Shown here: piece after piece, positions 1 through 5,092 of the stretch
Layout of the letters: every line of letters starts with the position of its first letter
Position numbering within the stretch: position 1 is the first letter of the stretch
Source of the DNA: CAYVBJ01 sp964415185
Lineage (GTDB): Bacteria > Bacteroidota > Rhodothermia > Balneolales > Balneolaceae
Direction: 5' to 3'
Assembly (NCBI GenBank): GCA_964415185.1
Contig: CAYPZI010000176.1
Span: 1 to 5,228 of the forward strand
DNA: 5,228 bases
Notes under the pieces: model-generated
What the model was told of the DNA's origin: nothing
Databases searched by the model: none
What the model saw: only the letters and a program-made list of their open reading frames with translations
Program-made: the position numbers and the translations under genes

Positions 1-120
1 AGATAGCTTAAACCGGTGAAAAGAGCGGTTGAAATGATGGATAACCCCGAATGCTTTCGGGACGTACGGTGGTGTGAGAGGCGCACTCAGCTCAATCTTG
101 GGCGGAGCTGCCTACTCGAT
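1..120 (+). mobile_element. Group II intron, 3' end (domains V and VI)
   Basis: Only the last 120 bases of the intron are in the window; its reverse transcriptase gene would lie to the left. The segment around 62-80 (ACGTACGGTGGTGTGAGAGG) resembles the 3' strand of domain V and the linker seen in many bacterial group II introns. It can pair with 44-53 (CCGAATG with CGTACGG, one mismatch and one wobble, and ACC with GGT). Domain VI follows: CAGCTC (88-93) pairs with GAGCTG (105-110), leaving an A at 114 seven bases from the 3' end, the usual branch-point position. The intron ends CTACTCGAT, with the expected terminal AT. The exon that follows matches the outer core of an attC site (see 121-130). 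The intron class cannot be fixed from 120 bases; the insertion site suggests the group IIC-attC type. Confidence 0.75.
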
Positions 121-130
121 TATAGCAACC
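121..130 (-). repeat. Remnant of attC outer core, split by the intron
   Basis: Cassette 1 starts (minus strand) with GTTAAAGCAAC, the reverse complement of 772-782. By the cassette-end rule seen in every other cassette here, its own attC should present GTTAAAGCAAC on the + strand. The bases just after the intron, TATAGCAAC (121-129), match positions 3-11 of this at 8 of 9 bases. The intron is therefore inserted between GT and T of the GTT core. The missing GT, the stem and the inner core should be left of the intron. Confidence 0.65.
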
Positions 131-131
131 T

Positions 132-463
132 CTACTCGATTTCTAAAAATTTACCAGGTTCATGAGCTTTCATGACTGATGGTAACTTCTCAACCAGTGG
201 GAATAAATCTTCATACGTATTGGTTCTGGCTTTCAGAAGTACCACCAAGATAGAAGAAGAGGGGATAGATTGTTGGAAACTCAGATTTTTTCACTGGTAA
301 TAAAAATATCAAATTCTTTCTCGGCAACTGACAATAACTTTCCATTCGAAAGACTCGCCCACCCCATTTCAGGAGTAGTCTTAACAAAAAAGTTCGAATC
401 TAATTCTTCAATTCTATACTTCAATTTCTTTGGAAGGCATTCATCCATCAAAATCTTGATCAT
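132..463 (-). pseudogene. DUF5615 PIN-like toxin, -1 frameshifted copy
   Basis: The gene starts at ATG 463, which overlaps the DUF433 stop by ATGA. The first 59 codons give a normal DUF5615 N-terminus: DECLP at residues 7-11, NGKLL at 40-44 and FDIF at 51-54. The frame then reaches TGA at 281-283. Adding one A to the six-A run (T286-T291 on the + strand) restores NLSFQQ, VVLLKAR and a C-terminus ending FLEIE with a stop at 132-134. The repaired protein is 110 residues, close to the 116 of the intact paralogue at 2348-2698. Everything after the run is uninterrupted, so one lost base explains the break. Residue 58 is Glu where the paralogue has Asp60, so the putative nuclease may already have been weakened. 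Alternatives are ribosomal or transcriptional slippage on the A run, or a sequencing error. Confidence 0.85.
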
Positions 464-675
464 TGCGGCTGAAGTAGTTGATCTTTAAATCTCTCAAGCA
501 CCTGAATAGCTTGTCGTTTGGTTACAGTTGGAAAATCTTCCAGAAATTCGTTTAAGGAATGGCCAGCCTCCAGATATTCAAAAAAAGTGCTAACCGGAAC
601 ACGGGTACCTTTGAAGACAGGTGTACCACCAAGAATGTCTTTACGCCTTTCGATTAGATTATTTGGAGAAGTCAT
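460..675 (-). CDS. DUF433-family antitoxin (cassette 1)
   Basis: This 71-residue protein has the DUF433 signature ILGGTPVFKGTRVPV at residues 14-28, followed by the amphipathic segment ending FLEDFP at 44-49, the region of the family's helix-turn-helix. DUF433 proteins are usually encoded just upstream of a DUF5615 PIN-like nuclease and are taken to be its antitoxin and, by inference, an autorepressor. That is the arrangement here: the stop overlaps the start of the DUF5615 gene by 4 bp, which implies translational coupling. The paralogue at 2695-2916 shares the same core but differs at both ends. The frame is complete although its partner is frameshifted, so this may now be an orphan antitoxin. 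The cassette start at 782 leaves a leader of about 106 bp, enough for its own promoter. The antitoxin role is inferred from the family. Confidence 0.85.
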   Translation of the reverse strand: MTSPNNLIERRKDILGGTPVFKGTRVPVSTFFEYLEAGHSLNEFLEDFPTVTKRQAIQVLERFKDQLLQPQ

Positions 676-775
676 TTCTATGGAAGAAAGATATGTCGTT
701 GATTAAGTAATATAGTTAACGATCAGGCGACTTGGAAATTTTTAAAAATCTGATGGGTAAGATTTGAAGAAGTTG

Positions 776-865
776 CTTTAACGGTTTGGCATTTCTGCGG
801 CGTGGCTATGAGTTCAGAATTCGGGCAAAAAAAGCTTGCACGACCGCAGGAAATGCTGGTTATGC
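776..865 (-). repeat. attC site 1 (end of Phd/ParE cassette)
   Basis: This is a 90-bp imperfect palindrome. On the + strand it has core CTTTAAC (776-782), spacer GGTTTG, left arm GCATTTCTGCGG (789-800) and right arm CCGCAGGAAATGC (844-856) with one extra G, then core GTTATGC (859-865). CGTG (801-804) and CACG (839-842) extend the stem and leave A843 unpaired, 7 bases before G850. The site lies 14 bp after the ParE stop. Its outer core GTTATGCC (859-866) is the reverse complement of GGCATAAC at 1481-1488, the start of the same cassette. There is no T tract, so it is not a simple terminator. Confidence 0.85.
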
Positions 866-879
866 CGATAAACCGGTGG

Positions 880-1182
880 CTATTGTGATTTCAAAATATC
901 GATGTGAAGCAATTGCTCTTCTCTTATCACATGAATGATATACACAATGTCATCATCTATCCGATAAAAGATTCTGCAGGGCGGTAAAACGATTTCCCGA
1001 TAAACGGATGCTTCAAATTCATCTAAACCTTTTCCACTTTTCGGATGGTCAGCTAAATAGTCTATCCGTTTGAAAGCCTCTCGAACTAAATTTTTTGCCG
1101 CTCTTGGATTATCCAACGAAATATAATCTGCAATTTCATCAAGCTCATGAAGAGCCGGTTCCGTCCAAATTATTCGAGCCAT
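880..1182 (-). CDS. RelE/ParE-family toxin
   Basis: This is a 100-residue protein of the RelE/ParE superfamily. It has the N-terminal pattern WTEPALHELDEIADYI (residues 6-21), a helical hairpin with the NPRAAKNLV segment, DHPKSGKGLDEF near 46-57, and the C-terminal strand core YREIVLPPCRIFYRI followed by IIHVIREEQLL. The YRIFYRI-like strand and the HVIREE ending are characteristic of ParE-like members. These inhibit gyrase or, in RelE branches, cleave mRNA at the ribosome; the target cannot be decided from the sequence. The length is full for the family and the frame is unbroken. The start at 1182 overlaps the end of the upstream Phd-type antitoxin gene by 13 bp, the usual antitoxin-first order. 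The overlap contains a tandem 8-bp repeat, so the antitoxin's C-terminus and the toxin's N-terminus both read Met-Ala-Arg. Confidence 0.92.
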   Translation of the reverse strand: MARIIWTEPALHELDEIADYISLDNPRAAKNLVREAFKRIDYLADHPKSGKGLDEFEASVYREIVLPPCRIFYRIDDDIVYIIHVIREEQLLHIDILKSQ

Positions 1183-1427
1183 CGAGCCATGCGCTTTTTG
1201 GCATCTTCATGTGGAACAATACGGTCTTCAAGAATGGCCTTTTCCCCTCTGGCCAAACCTTCCAACAACTTTAACTTCTTTTGAATCTGCTCAAAATGAT
1301 CTACGTCAACCAGGTAGGCAGATGGTTTTCCGTGCTCTGTGATCAATACCGGCTCTTTTTCCTCCCTGAGTTCCTTTAAGAGTTTTGTTGCCTGGCGTTT
1401 GAGTGTTGTAACAAGTTCTGTCTTCAT
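1170..1427 (-). CDS. Phd/YefM-family antitoxin
   Basis: This is an 85-residue protein. Its N-terminal half has the Phd/YefM DNA-binding fold pattern: a helix with LKRQATKLLKELREEKEPVL, the conserved turn ITEHGKPSAYLVDVDHF at about residues 29-45, then a charged helical C-terminus expected to wrap the toxin. Such antitoxins neutralise RelE/ParE toxins and repress their own operon. The gene lies first in the pair and overlaps the toxin by 13 bp. A perfect 10-bp palindrome sits 6-15 bp before its start and is a good candidate for its own operator. The start at 1427 gives a complete domain, and the cassette border at 1488 leaves about 60 bp for a promoter. The frame is intact. Confidence 0.9.
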   Translation of the reverse strand: MKTELVTTLKRQATKLLKELREEKEPVLITEHGKPSAYLVDVDHFEQIQKKLKLLEGLARGEKAILEDRIVPHEDAKKRMARWLE

Positions 1428-1432
1428 AGTGA

Positions 1433-1445
1433 TACTATAGTACTA
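1433..1445. promoter_or_regulatory. Candidate operator of the Phd/ParE pair
   Basis: TACTATAGTA (1433-1442) is a perfect palindrome. The overlapping TAGTACTA (1438-1445) is a second, 8-bp palindrome. They lie 6-18 bp upstream of the antitoxin start, where Phd/YefM dimers usually bind to autoregulate. Binding is inferred. Confidence 0.4.
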
Positions 1446-1481
1446 CTTTTCAAAACTATTGGCAACTCTCACGAATCATTG

Positions 1482-1503
1482 GCATAACGCTTGTTATTTT
1501 ACC
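1482..1503 (-). repeat. Collapsed attC site: two cores, no stem
   Basis: On the + strand this reads GCATAAC (1482-1488), GCTT, then GTTATTTTACC (1493-1503). The left part is the true start of the Phd/ParE cassette, because it complements that cassette's outer attC core at 859-866. The right part is the outer core expected for the PIN cassette, because it is the exact reverse complement of that cassette's start at 2205-2215 (11 of 11). The two cores are therefore adjacent with only 4 bp between them, where the other sites have about 76-120 bp of stem and centre. A deletion of the hairpin is the simplest explanation. Confidence 0.65.
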
Positions 1504-1533
1504 TATCTTTCGATAAACAAACCAGTAAACGTT

Positions 1534-1998
1534 ATGAAAATACAAAGAATATATCTGGATACATCTGTAATAGGCGGATGCCATGATATAGAATTCGCCA
1601 CTTGGTCGAAGGGCTTGATGAAAGATTTCAAACTGAAAAATTATCTGCCTGTTTTATCACAGCTAACATTTGATGAAATAGGCAAAGCTCCGTAACCTGT
1701 TCAGGATACGTTGACGGATTTACTGGATTATAAACCCGAAATTTTGGATATAACTGAATCTGCTCTTGACCTTTAGCAACAATATTTAAATCGTAAAATT
1801 CTAACGCCAAAATTTCGAGACGATGCTTTGCATATAGCCTTGGCTTCATTGGCAAATGTAGATGTTTTGGTAAGCTGGAATTTTCGCCATATTGTTCATT
1901 ATGATAAGATTCGACTGTTCAATGCCGTTAATATTGAAAATGGGCTAAAATCCATCGATATATATTCACCGCGTGAGGTGACCAATTATGAAGAATAA
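1534..1998 (+). pseudogene. PIN-domain (VapC-like) toxin with two internal stops
   Basis: The open reading would encode 154 residues, a normal length for a small PIN-domain ribonuclease. It begins IYLDTSVIGG (Asp9), has LTFDEI with Glu48, DDALHIALA with Asp97 and SWNFRHIV at 114-121. These are the acidic positions and the conserved strand of PIN toxins. Codon 54 is TAA (1693-1695) and codon 81 is TAG (1774-1776). The frame continues without a shift on both sides, so only two nonsense substitutions are seen. The start at 1534 fits the family N-terminus; upstream in-frame codons read into the attC remnant. TATCTTTC at 1504-1511 is a weak match to a Bacteroidota -7 box. The 3' end overlaps the next small gene by 11 bp. 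The gene runs against the cassette array direction. Confidence 0.85.
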
Positions 1999-2161
1999 AA
2001 AATTTGACACTATTAAGACGTTTCGGTCTATTCGTGATGAGAACTACGAAAAGACTAAAAATATGACTCGCCAGGAGTTATTGAAGTGGTATAAAAAGAG
2101 AGGAGAAACTGCAAAAGCTAAATTTAAGAAAACCACCAAAAATTCAAAGGTTTCCGGTTAA
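1988..2161 (+). CDS. Small putative antitoxin of the PIN pair
   Basis: This 57-residue, very basic protein starts at ATG 1988, inside the last codons of the PIN gene (11-bp overlap). It reads KTFRSIRDENYEKT near residues 10-23 and MTRQELLKWYKKRG near 26-39, then a lysine-rich tail. Small proteins with an IRDE segment followed by a short amphipathic helix are commonly encoded after PIN genes of this type, which suggests an antitoxin in a reversed toxin-first order. I recall no formal family name. There is no membrane segment or signal peptide. The frame is intact although the toxin carries stops. If the toxin mRNA is no longer translated to its end, this gene loses translational coupling and may need its own initiation. 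Confidence 0.65.
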   Translation: MKNKKFDTIKTFRSIRDENYEKTKNMTRQELLKWYKKRGETAKAKFKKTTKNSKVSG

Positions 2162-2208
2162 TTTCTTTGTGTTTTGAAGCAATTATTCTCGATGTAAGAA
2201 GGAAGGTA

Positions 2209-2342
2209 AAATAACGGCTTGGCGTTTAACCGGTTTTGCCATTGACAGCTACTAAAGTGACAAAAAGCAAGACACACCGCAACACTGAAAATTTTTATTG
2301 CCAACTATGGTCGGCAAAATCCGGTTGAAACGCTGGTTAGCC
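2209..2342 (-). repeat. attC site 2 (end of intact DUF433/DUF5615 cassette)
   Basis: This 134-bp site is the longest in the window. On the + strand it has core AAATAAC (2209-2215), spacer GGCTTG, left arm GCGTTTAACCGGTTTTGCC (2222-2240) and right arm GGCAAAATCCGGTTGAAACGC (2313-2333), then core GTTAGCC (2336-2342). The arms pair throughout except for T2320 and G2327, two unpaired bases 7 apart on the same arm. The site lies 5 bp after the toxin stop. GTTAGCCGTAG (2336-2346) is the exact reverse complement of 2964-2974, the start of the same cassette. Confidence 0.9.
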
Positions 2343-2347
2343 GTAGT

Positions 2348-2698
2348 TTACTCGTTATTAGGAACGATTTCGTAAAATGTGCCTGCCTCAGCATTTTTAA
2401 TTGCCTCAGAAGCAGATTTAATAAATGCCAACAGATCCTTGTAACGATTGGACTTTGCTTTAAGAGCAATTACAGCAATAGAGTATTTTGAAAGTTCCTG
2501 TTGATAAGGAAGATTTTGATCTATAATGATAAATATATCAAATTCTTGCTGGGCTTTCTTAAGTAGCTTTCCATTTTTTATTCCGGTCCATCTCTGACCT
2601 GTAACGGTAGATACCTGATATTCCGTACTAATCTCTTGAAATCGGTATTTAAGCTTGACAGGCAGGCATTCATCGAGAAGAATTCTAATTCTCGTCAT
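2348..2698 (-). CDS. DUF5615 PIN-like toxin, intact copy
   Basis: This 116-residue protein of the DUF5615 family is related to the Mut7-C/PIN-like nuclease fold. It has LLDECLP at residues 7-13 (Asp9, Glu10), NGKLL at 42-46, FDIFI at 53-57 and IDQNLPYQQ at 59-67 (Asp54, Asp60), giving the acidic set expected of a metal-dependent nuclease. A helical tail follows and ends near EIVPNNE. The start ATG overlaps the DUF433 stop by ATGA, so the pair is translationally coupled. The gene ends 5 bp before an attC site. The family is predicted to be the toxin of DUF433-DUF5615 modules; RNA cleavage is inferred from the fold. It is the intact counterpart of the frameshifted copy at 132-463, from which it differs at many positions, so the two cassettes are not a recent duplication. 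Confidence 0.88.
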   Translation of the reverse strand: MTRIRILLDECLPVKLKYRFQEISTEYQVSTVTGQRWTGIKNGKLLKKAQQEFDIFIIIDQNLPYQQELSKYSIAVIALKAKSNRYKDLLAFIKSASEAIKNAEAGTFYEIVPNNE

Positions 2699-2916
2699 TT
2701 GGAACTGACAACTCTTTTTTGGGCTCGTTCAATCAGGGCAATGGCCTGCTCACGTTCTACAGAAGGGAAGTCCTCGAGAAAATCTTCAACAGTATCTCCG
2801 GCTTTCAGGTAGTCCCAAATGGCTTTTACCGGTACACGAGTTCCTTTAAAAACCGGTGTTCCACCGAGAATCTTTTTATTACGGGAAATGATTTTATTTG
2901 AACTCTTTTTGATCAT
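2695..2916 (-). CDS. DUF433-family antitoxin (cassette 4)
   Basis: This 73-residue DUF433 protein has the signature ILGGTPVFKGTRVPV at residues 16-30, then IWDYLKAGDTVEDFLEDFPSVEREQAI, the helical region thought to contact DNA. I chose ATG 2916 because the N-terminus then matches the length of the other DUF433 copy (71 residues). The frame could extend 15 bp to a GTG at 2931, which would add YFFN-type residues not typical of the family. The stop overlaps the DUF5615 toxin by 4 bp. The cassette border at 2974 leaves a leader of only about 58 bp, so any private promoter must lie within it. The role, neutralising the DUF5615 toxin and probably repressing the pair, is inferred from family context. 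Confidence 0.87.
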   Translation of the reverse strand: MIKKSSNKIISRNKKILGGTPVFKGTRVPVKAIWDYLKAGDTVEDFLEDFPSVEREQAIALIERAQKRVVSSK

Positions 2917-2967
2917 ATTAAAAAAATACACAATATCCGGCTAAGAATAAACGACAAGAAAAACTAC

Positions 2968-3057
2968 GGCTAACGGCTTGGTAAATAAGCGGCACGGCTA
3001 ATTACTTGAATGTAAGTAACTAAACGCAAACGTTTCCGCTTGATTTGCTGGTTATAG
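2968..3057 (-). repeat. attC site 3 (end of AraC/oxidoreductase cassette)
   Basis: This is a 90-bp site. On the + strand it has core GGCTAAC (2968-2974), spacer GGCTTGGT, left arm AAATAAGCGG (2983-2992) and right arm CCGCTTGATTT (3036-3046) with G3042 unpaired and T3035 7 bases before it, then core GTTATAG (3051-3057). The centre holds its own hairpin, TTACTT/AAGTAA. GTTATAGGGC (3051-3060) is the reverse complement of GCCCTATAAC at 5090-5099, the start of the same cassette. The site lies 80 bp after the oxidoreductase stop. Confidence 0.85.
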
Positions 3058-3137
3058 GGCGCTTGTTGGGTAGGTTTAGGAATTATTGATATGTTGGCAA
3101 CTGCTTTCCTTTGATTCCATCAGTTTAATATAGGCTT

Positions 3138-4082
3138 TCAATCAAAATTAATTACAACCTTGCCAATAAAGCCACCCTTTTCAGCATGAGCGTAAGCTTG
3201 CTTGTATTCCAAAAAGCCAAATGTTTTGTGAATAGGAATCTGAAAATTCTGTAGTTCTGAGAATGCTGCCAATTTTTCCAAAAAAACTCTGTTTGGAGCA
3301 CCCAAAATAACCTGATGTTTCTTAGACGAAATCAGGTTGAAAATTTTACTGCCAATAATTTGGCTTAAGGCAGGGGCGGGATTAAGAAAAGTACCTCCCT
3401 TTTTCAATAATTTTTTTGCGCTGCTGAAATCCAGTACATTAGCTGTGTCAAATACGATGTCGTACTTCTCTCCGTTATTAAAAATACTTTCCTTCTGATA
3501 GTTAATCACCGTTTTACAGCCTAGTTTTTTGGCAAAATCTACGCCAGAAGTGCTGCAAACACCAGTGATATCCAAATTCTCTCGTGAAGCGATTTGAGTA
3601 GCCCAAATGCCCATATTCCCAACACAACCATTGATCAGTATTTTTTGATTGGGCTTCATTCTGACAGATTTATATAGACCAATCATAACGGCAATTCCAA
3701 CCGTAGAAATGGAAGCGGCTTGTTCAAAACTGATATTTTTAGGCTTATGAGTAATTAAATCTGCCAATACAGCAACTTTTTCTTGAAGGGAACCACCCCG
3801 TTTTTGATTGCTGAAGCCAAAAACTTCATCACCTGATTTAAATGAAGTAACTTTTTTGCCCACCTTTTCAACGATACCCGAAAATTCTCTACCCATAAAC
3901 TGTGGGAATTTTTTCCCTGACATCATCTTCATTTCTCCTTTGCGGAACTTCCACTCAATGGAGTTTAATGAAACAGTTTTTACCCGTACCAGTATTTCCA
4001 TGTCACTGATGATTGGTTCTTGCGCCTCTATTATTTCGAGCACTTCCGTACCCCCGAATCGATTATAACCTAATGCTTTCAT
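3138..4082 (-). CDS. MDR-family NAD(P)-dependent oxidoreductase (quinone reductase-like)
   Basis: This 314-residue protein of the zinc-independent medium-chain dehydrogenase/reductase superfamily falls in the NADPH:quinone reductase-like branch. The N-terminal GroES-like domain spans about residues 1-125, with GREFSGIVEKVG at 64-75 and SGDEVFGF at 83-90. The Rossmann domain contains NGCVGNMG at 151-158 (the usual glycine-rich cofactor loop, slightly changed), DFAKKLGCKTVINY at 182-195 and YDIVFDT at 207-213. GKVVI at 307-311 closes the fold. No zinc-ligand cysteine cluster is seen. It probably reduces a quinone or an activated alkene or carbonyl with NAD(P)H in the cytoplasm; the substrate is unknown. 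It follows the AraC-type gene by 55 bp on the same strand, and both lie in one cassette, so the regulator may control it. The length is normal and the frame unbroken. Confidence 0.9.
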   Translation of the reverse strand: MKALGYNRFGGTEVLEIIEAQEPIISDMEILVRVKTVSLNSIEWKFRKGEMKMMSGKKFPQFMGREFSGIVEKVGKKVTSFKSGDEVFGFSNQKRGGSLQEKVAVLADLITHKPKNISFEQAASISTVGIAVMIGLYKSVRMKPNQKILINGCVGNMGIWATQIASRENLDITGVCSTSGVDFAKKLGCKTVINYQKESIFNNGEKYDIVFDTANVLDFSSAKKLLKKGGTFLNPAPALSQIIGSKIFNLISSKKHQVILGAPNRVFLEKLAAFSELQNFQIPIHKTFGFLEYKQAYAHAEKGGFIGKVVINFD

Positions 4083-4120
4083 TCGATGCTACATAAAAGT
4101 TTTAATTATAGTTTATGCAG

Positions 4121-4128
4121 CAAATTTA
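4121..4128 (-). promoter_or_regulatory. Candidate -7 promoter box for the oxidoreductase
   Basis: The minus strand reads TAAATTTG, a perfect match to the Bacteroidota TAnnTTTG -7 element, about 39 bp before the oxidoreductase start and between it and the AraC gene. No clear TTTG -33 box lies 19-21 bp upstream, so the call is tentative and depends on the host being Bacteroidota. Confidence 0.3.
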
Positions 4129-4137
4129 AATCGGAAT

Positions 4138-4887
4138 TCAACGTGATAATTGTATCAGATCACTGTTTTTTCTGAGCCCGGATGGGGAAATGCCGGTTGT
4201 TTGATGCATGGTTTTTATGAAATTAGCAGAATCATAAAACCCTGTATCAAATGCAATTTCGGTTATTGATTTATCTTGCTCATTTAATAGCATTTCTATT
4301 GCGATTCTCATTCTTGTCCACAATAAGAATTTTGAAATGCTGCTTCCGGTTTCTGACTTGAACAAGGCGGCAAGCCTTGAAGATGACAGGAAAACTTTTT
4401 CTGATATTTTTTTCAAATCAATTTTTTGATGATAGTTCTTTCTGATTAAATCTATGACTGACTCAATTCTGGAATCAATATTTAAAGGTTTATCCATTTG
4501 GGACAAGCTTTTGATGATGTTTCGGGGAATTGCATCTTTTAGAGGGCTGCCTTTTAATTGGAACAGGTTAATTAGCTGACCATTTTCATAAAGAGGGATG
4601 CAATCAATGCCTTGTTCAAATAATTTCCCGATTAATGTTCCAGATGATGAGAAAACTTCTATGTTAAGGATGCTTACTGTACTTTTCATATTGGTACAGC
4701 GATGGGAAACCTGGGGTTTAATGATAAATCCTCCAATATTTTCAAATTGTTTCCCATTTATCAATGAGCTAAATGTATGATCATGACTATATACAATCTG
4801 GTATGCTGAATGCCGATGAATTTCAACGTCAAGGCCAAATGTTTTAAAACAAAGAATATATGTGTTTGAACTTATGCTATTTACCAT
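4138..4887 (-). CDS. AraC-family transcriptional regulator
   Basis: This is a 249-residue protein with a C-terminal AraC/XylS DNA-binding domain. The first helix-turn-helix is within IDLKKISEKVFLSSSRLAALF (about 156-176). The second is within SITEIAFDTGFYDSANFIKTM (about 207-227), followed by the family signature TGISPSGLRK at 231-240. Residues 1-125 form a short N-terminal part with HRH (24-26) and PQVSH (58-62), suggesting a small cupin-like ligand-sensing domain; the ligand is unknown. It is the first gene of its cassette and precedes the oxidoreductase by 55 bp on the same strand, so regulation of that enzyme is a reasonable inference. The leader of about 205 bp up to the cassette border has TTGCT/AGCAA arms near 4953-4967 that could be an operator. 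The frame is intact. Confidence 0.9.
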   Translation of the reverse strand: MVNSISSNTYILCFKTFGLDVEIHRHSAYQIVYSHDHTFSSLINGKQFENIGGFIIKPQVSHRCTNMKSTVSILNIEVFSSSGTLIGKLFEQGIDCIPLYENGQLINLFQLKGSPLKDAIPRNIIKSLSQMDKPLNIDSRIESVIDLIRKNYHQKIDLKKISEKVFLSSSRLAALFKSETGSSISKFLLWTRMRIAIEMLLNEQDKSITEIAFDTGFYDSANFIKTMHQTTGISPSGLRKNSDLIQLSR

Positions 4888-5092
4888 ATCAGTTGTTTTT
4901 AAAAAATCCTGTTGCCAACATATGGCATATTACAAACACTGTTCAGGTTATCCTTGCTACGTAAGCAAACTTTATTCACGTTATTCTTGAAATTAAGGAG
5001 ATAACGGAATAAAAAATAAGAGTCAATATCACAGATTGAAGCTCATCTAACCTTGTAAAATTTACTTAGAAAAGCGAGATTCTTGGGTAGCC

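Noticed and set aside
270..706. Plus-strand open frames opposite the DUF433/DUF5615 genes (also at 2719-2901, 3808-4068 and 4598-4780, and a minus-strand frame at 1628-1855)
   Set aside because: They are antisense shadows of well-supported genes, with no recognisable domains.
1459..1533. Upstream start at 1459 for the PIN gene
   Set aside because: The added residues read through the collapsed attC and show no family similarity; the PIN N-terminus begins naturally at 1534.
1693..1776. In-frame TAA and TAG in the PIN gene as a sign of a reassigned genetic code
   Set aside because: Other genes in the window end with TAA (Phd, DUF5615 copy 2, the small antitoxin) and TAG (ParE) at the expected family lengths, so both codons are stops here.
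1493..2215. Perfect 11-bp inverted repeats around the PIN pair as insertion-sequence ends
   Set aside because: There is no transposase, and every cassette in the window has the same kind of complementary ends located exactly at attC cores.
132..2931. The two DUF433/DUF5615 pairs as a recent tandem duplication
   Set aside because: The proteins differ at many positions and the cassettes have different attC stems and cores, so they were probably acquired separately.
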